A stretch of 32,274 bases of DNA, from NCBI GenBank assembly GCA_023416585.1, contig JAEZHM010000111.1, positions 1-32,274 of the forward strand, given 5' to 3'. Positions 22,934-30,401 of the stretch are shown here, in pieces (the first letter of the stretch is position 1; every line of letters begins with the position of its first letter). Both the position numbers and the translations under genes were made by a program. The notes beneath the pieces are model-generated. The model did not search any database and was not told the DNA's origin. It saw nothing but the letters and a program-made list of their open reading frames with translations. The DNA comes from Bacillota bacterium (lineage in GTDB: Bacteria; Bacillota; Clostridia; Christensenellales; Aristaeellaceae).

Positions 22934-24004
22934 TTATTGGGGTTTGCCTGTCAAGGTAAGCACTGCAATGGATGGGGGATTGAACAGCCGGCCCGGCTCA
23001 AGAGGATAGTGGCAGGAAGATCCCAGGCCGGGACTGATGTATTGGGCGATGGTGGAAACGCGGCTAAGCCCCGTCACCAGCCGTTCCTCCGGGAACCAGC
23101 CCATGCCGGGCACATAAATAGGCCCGCCACCGGGGATTCGCCACTGTCCGCCGTTCATATGCCCGGCCAGAGCCAGCGTAACTTTCTGCATGGAAGTGCC
23201 CTTGTCGTCCTGCCAGTTCCATACGCTTCGCACATAATCATAAGTAAGGGGAGCATGGGAAAGGGCAATATGGTAATCCGTGCTCTTCATGTGTTCCCGC
23301 GCATCCTTCAGGCGCTTAGCTGCGTCCAGCCGGTATTCTAAGGCCCGGATTTCAGCAGCGCCGTCCGCATTATCCTTGGCGTTGGCACCATTCAACCGGT
23401 CCAACTGGCCCTGACAGCTTGAGATGGTTGATTCCGCATCCATGGAAAACAACCCCTCGGGGCTGAACCATACTGTCGCTTTGCCAACAGTGAGGGGGTA
23501 GGGAGCATCCAGATAGATGGCGCCTGCCGCCTGGGCGGCAGTGATATAGGGAGCCAGCACAGAAAGCGTGTCATGGGCGGAGGTATACAAGGGAGGGGGA
23601 TCACAGTCCCCCGGTATGAAAAAAACAGGAATGTCTTTTTTGAGCAGTGAAAGCAGCTGCAAAAACGGCTGCATATTTCCAGTTTCGCCCACCATATCCC
23701 CGGTAATGCAAACTACATGATATGATAGCCTATCAAGGGCCTTCATGATCATAGACTGGTCTTTTCCCAGTTCCGCGGCGTGAAGGTCGCTAAGATGCAA
23801 TATGGAAAATCCTTCCAGGTCACGGTTCAATCCCAGCACAGAAACAGGCTGCTTTACAACCTTTACCTGCCTGTTGCCTATGTCGCTCATCACTATAATC
23901 CCGGCTATGGCGACTATAACCAGAATTAGCAGCATAAATAAACAGCCGCACCCGCGAGGTCTGCGGCTTGGAACAAATATTGGTATATCTTTTCGCCTAC
24001 CCAT
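22934..24004 (-). CDS. Membrane-anchored metallophosphoesterase with altered motifs
   Basis: A 356-residue protein with a basic N-terminus, a CGC pair and one membrane helix (about residues 21-39), so the enzyme domain would be outside the cytoplasm. The calcineurin-like fold is recognisable from LHLSDLHAAELG (D73, H75), ITGDMVGE (D103), FFIPGDCD, LSHAPLTYDYV and LALAGHMNGGQW. Two canonical motifs are changed: GNHD/E reads GDCD (132-135) and GHxH reads GHMN. A charged helical insert (about 200-240) interrupts the domain. YkuE-type phosphoesterases are the closest family I recall. Its promoter (24078-24106) is divergent from radA. Activity is uncertain because of the altered metal ligands. Confidence 0.85.
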   Translation of the reverse strand: MGRRKDIPIFVPSRRPRGCGCLFMLLILVIVAIAGIIVMSDIGNRQVKVVKQPVSVLGLNRDLEGFSILHLSDLHAAELGKDQSMIMKALDRLSYHVVCITGDMVGETGNMQPFLQLLSLLKKDIPVFFIPGDCDPPPLYTSAHDTLSVLAPYITAAQAAGAIYLDAPYPLTVGKATVWFSPEGLFSMDAESTISSCQGQLDRLNGANAKDNADGAAEIRALEYRLDAAKRLKDAREHMKSTDYHIALSHAPLTYDYVRSVWNWQDDKGTSMQKVTLALAGHMNGGQWRIPGGGPIYVPGMGWFPEERLVTGLSRVSTIAQYISPGLGSSCHYPLEPGRLFNPPSIAVLTLTGKPQ

Positions 24005-24077
24005 GCTGCCGTTCCATTCCGGCGGCCAAGTTGCCTGGCCGGCCTAGCAAATTGTGTGTGATTGCATCCGTGCCTAT

Positions 24078-24106
24078 ATTATAGCTTGTAAAGCTTGCGT
24101 TTGCAA
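24078..24106 (-). promoter_or_regulatory. Promoter of the metallophosphoesterase gene
   Basis: On the minus strand: TTGCAA (24106-24101), 17-base spacer, TATAAT (24083-24078). The transcript would start about 70 bases before the ATG at 24004. Confidence 0.75.
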
Positions 24107-24117
24107 TCGCGCAAGGG

Positions 24118-24146
24118 TACCAAATTCCATCGAAATTTGGTATACT
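24118..24146 (+). promoter_or_regulatory. Operator-like palindrome over radA-side promoter
   Basis: Perfect 9-bp inverted repeat TACCAAATT (24118-24126) / AATTTGGTA (24134-24142) with a 7-base centre. Its right arm runs into an extended -10 element TGG-TATACT (24138-24146). It lies 12 bases beyond the -35 of the divergent promoter, so a bound protein could affect both transcripts. A second extended -10 (TGTTATACT, 24237-24245) lies closer to radA. Confidence 0.5.
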
Positions 24147-24308
24147 ATATGCTATCCTGCTTTGCTTCACGCGAATGATTTTGATTCACTGCGACACTCT
24201 TCGACGATTGTTGCTATGGCAGGAATTCCCTGCGTATGTTATACTGACAACAAGTGCCTTGGTGGCCGCGCGCGGGGCCTCATAGCGCTTTGCCCGGGAG
24301 GTTTTCTC

Positions 24309-25679
24309 GTGCCAAAGGAAAAAACGCTGTTCGCATGTTCTGCCTGTGGCCATGAAGCATCAAAATGGCTTGGCAGGTGTTCTGCCTGCGGCGCATGGAA
24401 CACCATGGAAGAAGTGGCATTAAAGCCCGCCGTTATGGAAAAGCCGCTCAAGCAGCGGCCGGGAACAGGCAGCCAGGCCTTGCTTCTTGACAGCATACCG
24501 GATGAAGCGCAAAACCGTGCCTTGACCGGCATGGCGGAACTGAATAGGGTGCTGGGCGGCGGCGTGGTGGAAGGTTCCGTGATGCTGGTGGGCGGTGATC
24601 CGGGCATAGGTAAAAGCACGCTGCTTTTACAAGTAAGCGCATATCTTGCCAATGCGGGTGAAAGGGTGCTGTACATCACCGGCGAGGAAAGTGCCAGGCA
24701 ATTGAAGCTGCGCGCCTCAAGGCTTGGAATTGCAGCGCCCAGCCTGTACATACTGGCTGAAAACGCCATGGATGCCGTGGAAGAAAAATTCCTTGCCATC
24801 CAGCCGGCCTATGCGGTGGTGGATTCCATACAGACCATGTACCGGCCGGAATTAGGCGGTGCTCCAGGCAGCGTCAGCCAGGTCAGGGAAAGCGCAAGCA
24901 TGTATATGCGCCTTGCCAAAACAAACGGAGCGGCTATTTTTTTGGTGGGTCATGTGACCAAGGAAGGCGCAATCGCAGGGCCCCGGGTTCTGGAGCACAT
25001 GGTGGATGTGGTATTATACTTTGAGGGTGACAGGCAGCAGGAATACAGGTTGTTGCGCGCGGTCAAGAACAGGTTTGGATCGGTGAACGAGCTTGGCGTC
25101 TTTCAGATGATGGAAGACGGCATGCGGGAGGTAGCAAACGCCAGCGAGTTGATGCTGTCCCACCGGGCCAAGGGAGCCAGCGGATCTGTCGTGTTCTGCG
25201 GTATGGAAGGTTCAAGGCCCATGCTGGTAGATATTCAGGCACTGGCGACCCAAACGTATTACGGCATGCCAAGACGCACTGTGAACGGCATGGATCAGGG
25301 CCGCATTGCGCTATTGTTGGCGGTACTTGAAAAGCGCGCCGGACAGAAGCTGTACAATCAGGATGTTTATATCAATGTGGCGGGCGGCATGGAACTGAAC
25401 GAACCGGCGGCCGATCTGGCCGTTTGCGCGGCTGTAGCTTCCTCTCTTGCCAATCAGGCGCTGCCGCAGGATTTCGCCGTCATGGGAGAAGTGGGCCTGG
25501 CCGGAGAAGTGCGGGCTATCCCCCAGGCGGAAAGACGTCTGACGGAGTGTATGCGGCTGGGATTTTCAAATGTGATGCTTCCCAGGGAAAACGTGAAGCG
25601 CATACGCATCCCAGACGGTATGAAGGCATATGGCGTGGATACGCTTGCTCAAGCGCTGGCGGTGCTTTTGCATTCATGA
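24309..25679 (+). CDS. radA: DNA repair protein RadA/Sms
   Basis: RecA-related helicase that extends D-loops during recombinational repair. GTG 24309 is the start: GGGAGG ends 7 bases upstream and the protein then begins with the family zinc finger (FACSACGHEASKWLGRCSACGAWNT). This gives 456 residues, the usual length. Walker A GGDPGIGKST is at 95-104, the RadA-specific KNRFG motif at 253-257, and a Lon-protease-like C-terminal domain (from about 290) carries GGMELNEPAADLAVCAA. The open frame upstream of 24309 lies in the leader and is not coding. yacL follows after 86 bases; the disA gene that often sits between them is absent. Confidence 0.97.
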   Translation: MPKEKTLFACSACGHEASKWLGRCSACGAWNTMEEVALKPAVMEKPLKQRPGTGSQALLLDSIPDEAQNRALTGMAELNRVLGGGVVEGSVMLVGGDPGIGKSTLLLQVSAYLANAGERVLYITGEESARQLKLRASRLGIAAPSLYILAENAMDAVEEKFLAIQPAYAVVDSIQTMYRPELGGAPGSVSQVRESASMYMRLAKTNGAAIFLVGHVTKEGAIAGPRVLEHMVDVVLYFEGDRQQEYRLLRAVKNRFGSVNELGVFQMMEDGMREVANASELMLSHRAKGASGSVVFCGMEGSRPMLVDIQALATQTYYGMPRRTVNGMDQGRIALLLAVLEKRAGQKLYNQDVYINVAGGMELNEPAADLAVCAAVASSLANQALPQDFAVMGEVGLAGEVRAIPQAERRLTECMRLGFSNVMLPRENVKRIRIPDGMKAYGVDTLAQALAVLLHS

Positions 25680-25765
25680 ATGGGAATAATTTCTGTTGAA
25701 ACGGACAAGCTATTATACAGAGGGGACCCCCCTTATTTGATAACGGAAAAGAGTGATGGCATGCT

Positions 25766-26899
25766 ATGAAATCAAGAATTGTGCAGAAGATCCTCCGGGG
25801 GCTGGTTACGCTTCTGGGGGCAGGGGTGGGCATTGGTCTTGCCATGCTGGGGCTGAGGATTAACGCGCTGAACAATCCAAACCAAACCGCGCCGTTGGAA
25901 CTTCTCATGCTGCTGTATAGCGCTTGCGCCCTTGTTGGCGGATTGATCTTTTTCATACTGTCGCCCTTGATCATCAAAAAGTTTTCCGAATTGGGCAATG
26001 CTCTTGAAAAACAGATGGATAACATGCCCATGCATCAGGTTTTGACCAGCACCGTGGGATTGATCACCGGCCTTGTGATCGCGGTGCTCGTGACACAGAT
26101 ACTGCAATTTGTAGGCGCTTCCATCGTGACCACGGCATTCAGCGGCATTGTGTATGTGGTTTTGGGCTATACGGGGTTGAATATAGGCCGCAAGCGGGGC
26201 AAGGAAATGCAGCTGCCGCTGGTGGAAGCACCCGCCCAGGGCAAGGAACGGCGTTTCGGCTTTATGCGGAGCGTTGTACCGGCAAGCACAGCCAAGATAT
26301 TGGATACATCGGTGATTATCGACGGGCGGGTATTCGACATCTGCAAGACGGGATTTCTGGAAGGAGAATTGGTCATACCTCAGTTTGTGCTGGCGGAGCT
26401 TAGGCATATAGCAGATTCCAGCGATGCGCTCCGCCGCAACCGCGGCCGCAGAGGATTGGATGTACTGGGCCGTATCCAGTCGGAATTGAAGATTCCCGTC
26501 CGCATCGAGGAAATAGATTATGACGATGTTGCCGAAGTGGATGTGAAGCTTTTGCGCCTGGCAAGGCAGCTGAACGGCATTGTGGTCACCAACGACTATA
26601 ACCTGAACAAGGTGGCCGGGGTGACGGGCGTAAAGGTGCTCAATATCAACGAGCTGGCCAACGCGGTGAAGCCCGTGGTGCTGCCCGGCGAGGAAATGAC
26701 GATTCAAATCGTCCGTGAAGGAAAGGAACCGGGCCAGGGCGTGGGGTACCTGGATGACGGCACCATGATCGTGGTGGACAATGCCCGCCGCCATGTGGGG
26801 GAGACCATCGACGTGGTGGTGACAACGGTATTGCAGACCAGTGCGGGCAGGATGATCTTTACAAGAATCAAGGCGTACGACACAAGCAAAGCGGGCTGA
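25766..26899 (+). CDS. yacL: PIN/TRAM-domain membrane protein, YacL type
   Basis: A 377-residue integral membrane protein of the YacL family. The N-terminal part has about four hydrophobic helices (about residues 9-30, 45-68, 88-112, 115-133). A PIN nuclease-like domain begins ILDTSVIIDGRVFDI (first acidic residue D180), continues with FVLAELRHIADS and ends with VVTNDYNLNKVA, which supply the acidic cluster. The TRAM RNA-binding domain is at the C-terminus (from about 315, ending GRMIFTRI). A membrane-bound ribonuclease role is inferred from the domains; the cellular function is not settled. The ribosome binding site is weak (AAAGAGTG). It follows radA and is closed by the terminator at 26925. 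Confidence 0.92.
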   Translation: MKSRIVQKILRGLVTLLGAGVGIGLAMLGLRINALNNPNQTAPLELLMLLYSACALVGGLIFFILSPLIIKKFSELGNALEKQMDNMPMHQVLTSTVGLITGLVIAVLVTQILQFVGASIVTTAFSGIVYVVLGYTGLNIGRKRGKEMQLPLVEAPAQGKERRFGFMRSVVPASTAKILDTSVIIDGRVFDICKTGFLEGELVIPQFVLAELRHIADSSDALRRNRGRRGLDVLGRIQSELKIPVRIEEIDYDDVAEVDVKLLRLARQLNGIVVTNDYNLNKVAGVTGVKVLNINELANAVKPVVLPGEEMTIQIVREGKEPGQGVGYLDDGTMIVVDNARRHVGETIDVVVTTVLQTSAGRMIFTRIKAYDTSKAG

Positions 26900-26924
26900 T
26901 GCCCTTTTGTGAAATGATAAGCTA

Positions 26925-26965
26925 AAAGCCGGGCAGGCACAAAGTGCTTGCCCGGCTTTGCTTTG
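26925..26965 (+). terminator. Terminator after yacL
   Basis: AAAGCCGGGCAGGCA (26925-26939) pairs with TGCTTGCCCGGCTTT (26945-26959) with one mismatch, 5-base loop, followed by GCTTTG. The T-run is short but the stem is long and GC-rich. Confidence 0.8.
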
Positions 26966-27110
26966 TTTCCGGCTTTCGCAATTGTGCATGCATTTTCTTT
27001 AGCCGTGTGCCGCTCTGTTGCTGAAAGAAAACGCAATTGTTTGGAAAATGATTGGGAGGAATTTGGATTAAATTTCCTTCTAACTCGTTCTATAAAGTGA
27101 AAGGAGTGGC

Positions 27111-28115
27111 ATGTTGATGAATAAGCACAATTTGTTGGAGGATCGGCTTTCCAGCCTTAGGTTTACGCGGGATAATAAGGCCGCTGCCATGCGAAAGGTC
27201 AAGGAAGCAAAAAAAATGAGCAGAAATAAGCTGTTTGCCGGCCTGATTCTTATAATGATCCTTGCATGGATTGCGGCGAGCGCATTGGCAGCTGGCAATG
27301 CTGATGCGTTGACTGCATTTTTTCAGTCACAAATTCAATTATATGGCTATTTCGAACAATGGCCGGCGGAATCGCAGAAAGAGTATAGCGAATTGAAAGA
27401 ATCGCTGGGTTTGGCGGCCAACGGAGAAATGAAATATATTGTTCCAGGTTCAGGCGATCTTAAACGTCTGCAGGCAGAACGAATCGCTATGGACTTTGTA
27501 CAGAACAGGGCGTCGCTAACTGAGGATGAACTAAGCAAATACACGCTGCAGAGTGTCTTCTACACAATTATTGGTGATGAAAACGTACGCAAATGGTACG
27601 TTCGCTTTGTCTACGAAGCGGATGGCTTATTTTATGGACAGTTTGCGGTTGACATTTCTTCTCCGGACGGGACTGTGTTGTTCTATATCGTCGGTAATAA
27701 TGAAATATTGTCTCCTGAACCTGCCGATGGACGGACGTCGTTGTATTTTTGGAAAGCCGAAAAGGGACCCATGGTCACTTGGTCCAAGGAAGATTTGTTC
27801 AAATACAACCGCTTATACGATGGGGGAACCTACCGCCTGCCCACCGCCGATGAATTGCCCATGGAAGACGCGGTTGCGCTTGCCCGAAAAACAGTGAAGG
27901 ATGCCCTTGGCAACAGCGGCAAGCCCATAGAGCAATATGGCGTTAAGGCGTTCATCGAAAATAAGAGATGGCAAATGAGCACGGATTGCTGGGTGGTATG
28001 GCTGTACGATATAGATTCTTTGGATCCGCTGGGCAATCCCCTGTGTTATTCTGTGCTGATAGATCCAACGGAAGCGGCAGTACTTGACCTCATCATGCCT
28101 GGAGGCAATGGGTAA
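27111..28115 (+). CDS. Membrane-anchored or secreted protein of unknown function
   Basis: A 334-residue protein that I do not recognise. The start is ATG 27111 or 27117; AAGGAG at 27101-27106 fits both. About 37 basic hydrophilic residues precede one membrane helix (about 41-60, LFAGLILIMILAWIAASALA), so it is a signal-anchor protein with a small cytoplasmic end and a large outside part. The outside part seems to hold PepSY-like alpha/beta repeats: two segments of helix followed by a WYV-type strand, for example FYTIIGDENVRKWYVRF and, later, CWVVWLYDIDSLDP. The intracellular stub is like that of some anti-sigma factors, but no sigma factor gene is adjacent. Codon use looks less GC-rich than the neighbours. 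A decayed relative lies directly downstream. Confidence 0.7.
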   Translation: MLMNKHNLLEDRLSSLRFTRDNKAAAMRKVKEAKKMSRNKLFAGLILIMILAWIAASALAAGNADALTAFFQSQIQLYGYFEQWPAESQKEYSELKESLGLAANGEMKYIVPGSGDLKRLQAERIAMDFVQNRASLTEDELSKYTLQSVFYTIIGDENVRKWYVRFVYEADGLFYGQFAVDISSPDGTVLFYIVGNNEILSPEPADGRTSLYFWKAEKGPMVTWSKEDLFKYNRLYDGGTYRLPTADELPMEDAVALARKTVKDALGNSGKPIEQYGVKAFIENKRWQMSTDCWVVWLYDIDSLDPLGNPLCYSVLIDPTEAAVLDLIMPGGNG

Positions 28116-28152
28116 TGCGCAAAAACGTATTGAAAGGATGAGAGAAGTTCAA

Positions 28153-28518
28153 ATGTAAAGAAAAACTACGCTTTGTGCTTTGCTGGCTGTCTTGATCATG
28201 ACATCTATAGCATCCACTGCCTACGCGGTGACTATATTTCCGCTGGAAGGCCAGGAAAGCTCCTAAAAAGAAGCGGCAATTTATACAGCCTACTCTGCCA
28301 TGGAATAGCTTTTTGATTATACCGGTGAAATGCTGATGAGGTTTTACCCGGTTTGCTTTTATAATGTGAAAGATCCTGAGAACTCTTCCTGGTACATTAT
28401 GTTTAAACCCATAGATCGTACAGGAGCCTGGAGACATAACCACTTTAATGTGCATATTAATGCCATTGATGGCCTTGTCCTTAAGATAGAAGATAATTCT
28501 GGTAATGCTATAGGCTAA
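28153..28518 (+). pseudogene. Decayed small secreted protein with three in-frame stops
   Basis: From ATG 28153 one continuous frame of 122 codons runs to TAA 28516-28518, but it is interrupted by TAA at codon 2 (28156), TAA at 28264 and TAG at 28306. Ignoring these, it encodes a clean signal peptide (TTLCALLAVLIMTSIASTAYA) and a small domain with FYNVKDPENSSWYIMF and HFNVHINAIDGLVLKI. This is the same FY..EN..WY..F pattern as in the upstream gene at 27111, so the two are probably paralogues. No frameshift is needed, so decay is by point changes only. The piece from ATG 28330 could still be translated as 62 residues but lacks a signal peptide. Confidence 0.75.
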
Positions 28519-28590
28519 AAGAGATAGATGCATTCGCACAATTTTCTTATTTTAATGCCCAGAAAATCGGAATTGAGGAACCTATGCTAA

Positions 28591-28712
28591 GGCTTCCCCT
28601 TGAGGGGAAGCTGTCGACGAAGGAGACTGATGAGGTGGAAATGGCTGCATATGCAATTATACCGGACACCTCATCCGGCGCTGCGGCGCCACCTTCCCCT
28701 CGAGGGGAAGGC
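28591..28712. repeat. MITE-like palindromic element
   Basis: Left arm 28591-28637 and right arm 28667-28712 are imperfect inverted repeats of about 46 bases around a 29-base centre. They start GGCTTCCCCTTGAGGGGAAG and end CTTCCCCTCGAGGGGAAGGC, with TGATGAGGTG / CACCTCATCC at the inner ends. Each outer end is itself a small palindrome. Elements with TTCCCCT-GAGGGGAAG ends are frequent between genes in clostridia. No transposase frame is inside, and no target duplication was established. Confidence 0.75.
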
Positions 28713-28760
28713 GTTTGGAGAGCCTCCTTCTGGCTCTCCTTCAGCCTCCTTCTGTAGGGA

Positions 28761-28790
28761 AGTGCCACCCGCAGACCGTCGTAAGGAGAT
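28761..28790 (+). repeat. Intergenic repeat, copy 3 (degenerate end)
   Basis: AGTGCCACCCGCAGA followed by CCGTCGTAAGGAGAT matches the end word of copies 1 and 2 with several changes. Upstream, CAGCCTCCTTCTG (28743-28755) matches the start word of copy 2, so the unit may span about 28743-28790 with the interior lost. As in copy 2, it ends in AAGGAG just before an ATG, here opening only a 13-codon frame. Confidence 0.5.
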
Positions 28791-28894
28791 GAAGCTGTCA
28801 CTTATATTCACTTGGGTACTGCTTGCATGATGGGAATCTGTTTGCAATTGCAGCTTGCTCGTGCAAGGTTGATCAGCATGGGCTTATTAGACGG

Positions 28895-30127
28895 TTAAGG
28901 CTTAAGCCATCCCAATTCAAGCATATGCTCCCGGATCGGCTCATGCAGCTTTTTATCCTTTTGATGGATGTATAAATAGCTGGACTGCACCTTCCGCCCA
29001 TCCGCCCATTCCACAACGCCTTCTCCCTCCGGGGTGAGGCCATAGCAGGAAATATCACGGCCGTCAGGGGGCTGTATGACAGAAACCCGGTTATGGCAGC
29101 GGTTACCCAGGAAAAGGTCGAATACGCCGGTTTCCGGATCGATGGCGATATGGTTGCCTGTGAACCCGCTCAGCCCGAATGCCCTGTCGCTCATCCATTG
29201 CGGCACTTCCGAGAAGCGCTGCGCCGGGCTTTTTGAAAAGCACAGGTAACCAAGATACTGGCGGTAGCTGCCGTCTGCGCCCATATGCCCCGTGCGGTTG
29301 ACGCCGATCTCCTGCAAAATATCCATGGGCATCAGCTTTTGGGAAAGGATGGCCTGGCAGAGCCTGACCATGTCGGGAAGCGTGCTGAACAACCCCGCAT
29401 GGCCGCACAAATCTCTGCCTCCATCCGACAGGACCCGGGCCTTGGGATCGTGGGGAGTGCCGGCAGGGGCATCGGTCCTAAGCACATATTTGTCTTTGAG
29501 AATGCGGTACTCATAATTGTAGCAGGCGCAATCCTTGATTCGCTCCTCCGGGATCGTGGCATAGGTATCCGTCATCCCTGCGGGTGTCAATATGTTATCA
29601 AGAAGGTAATCAAAAAAAGGCAGGCCTCCCGCTGCTTCCACGACATATTTGAGCACCAGGGCGTTCATGTCCGAATAGAGCCGCACAGGCTCTGTCGGGC
29701 TTAACTCTGTTGCATATACCTTTTTAAGCGCCGCCTCCCGGCTGGGCTGCTCATCGATGCGTTGGGGCGTTTTGAGCACGGCTTCATAACACAATACATC
29801 CCGGATGCTCGCCTGTTTTAAATGGGAGAAACGCGGATCAATTTTTCCCACGGAATCCGATAGGGAAAGGCGACCGCGCGCTATAAGCTGCATGATGCTG
29901 ATCAAAGTAAACAGCTTTGTCAGCGATGCCAGATCGTAAAGAGTATCCTCCCGGACAGGCCGTACGCAGGGCGTAAAGGCCCCGTCCTCGCATGCAACCT
30001 CTTGAATATTGCCTACGGATGCTTTGCGAAAATCATCCTTCGTTCCATAGGCGACTGCGACGCCCGTCAGCATGCGCATATGTTCCACCAGGGAGGAGAT
30101 GGAATTCATTAGCGGTTGATATGCCAC
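28895..30127 (-). CDS. Serine hydrolase, class C beta-lactamase fold
   Basis: A 410-residue penicillin-binding-protein-like serine hydrolase without a signal peptide, so cytosolic. GTG at 30127 is the start: AAGGAG ends 6 bases upstream, whereas the TTG at 30145 would put that site inside the gene. The catalytic serine and lysine are S68 and K71 in DLASLTK, the second motif is YSDMN (YxN), and a HAG motif occurs in CGHAGLFST in place of KTG. This matches the beta-lactamase/esterase family (EstB or AmpC-like domain). It resembles cell-wall amidases or esterases more than true beta-lactamases, and antibiotic resistance should not be inferred. No partner gene is adjacent. Confidence 0.88.
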   Translation of the reverse strand: MAYQPLMNSISSLVEHMRMLTGVAVAYGTKDDFRKASVGNIQEVACEDGAFTPCVRPVREDTLYDLASLTKLFTLISIMQLIARGRLSLSDSVGKIDPRFSHLKQASIRDVLCYEAVLKTPQRIDEQPSREAALKKVYATELSPTEPVRLYSDMNALVLKYVVEAAGGLPFFDYLLDNILTPAGMTDTYATIPEERIKDCACYNYEYRILKDKYVLRTDAPAGTPHDPKARVLSDGGRDLCGHAGLFSTLPDMVRLCQAILSQKLMPMDILQEIGVNRTGHMGADGSYRQYLGYLCFSKSPAQRFSEVPQWMSDRAFGLSGFTGNHIAIDPETGVFDLFLGNRCHNRVSVIQPPDGRDISCYGLTPEGEGVVEWADGRKVQSSYLYIHQKDKKLHEPIREHMLELGWLKP

Positions 30128-30184
30128 GATATACTCCTTAGGCAATTGATGATGAATACACGCCCTAATAGACTTGACGCGGCA

Positions 30185-30311
30185 GGCGGGCGATTGATAA
30201 TCGCCCCTGCACCGTCATTTGTTTGCTGACCTCACTACCGAGGCGTAAATGTGCAGGAAGAAACGCCAATTTTCTCTTTGCTACAGTAGGGGCGATTATC
30301 AATCGCCAGCC
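30185..30311. repeat. Palindromic repeat pair B
   Basis: Two inverted units, 30185-30210 (GGCGGGCGATTGAT then AATCGCCCCTGC) and 30286-30311 (GTAGGGGCGATTATC then AATCGCCAGCC), match in most of 26 positions. The left is a perfect hairpin GGGCGATT-GAT-AATCGCCC. Compared with pair A (11953-12028) the units face the other way: the CCCCTAC-type ends point inward here and outward there. The 75 bases between them contain no frame. Confidence 0.75.
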
Positions 30312-30401
30312 AAGCTGCATGGTTCGCATATATGAAAGGAATATATTGTGATTTGTCCATAGGCTGGATAAGCAGTCTATAAGTATAAAAAGATGCCGAG
30401 T

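Noticed and set aside
24054..24308. N-terminal extension of RadA
   Set aside because: It covers the promoter and palindrome, is Cys-rich without family resemblance, and the zinc-finger start at GTG 24309 matches the usual RadA beginning.
25772..26989. Long minus-strand frame (405 codons) opposite yacL
   Set aside because: His/Gln-rich shadow composition, runs through the yacL terminator, and has no ribosome binding site; the plus-strand PIN/TRAM protein is unambiguous.
28153..28518. Stop-codon recoding instead of a pseudogene
   Set aside because: Both TAA and TAG would have to be recoded while all other genes in the window use TAA, TAG or TGA as normal stops; decay is simpler.
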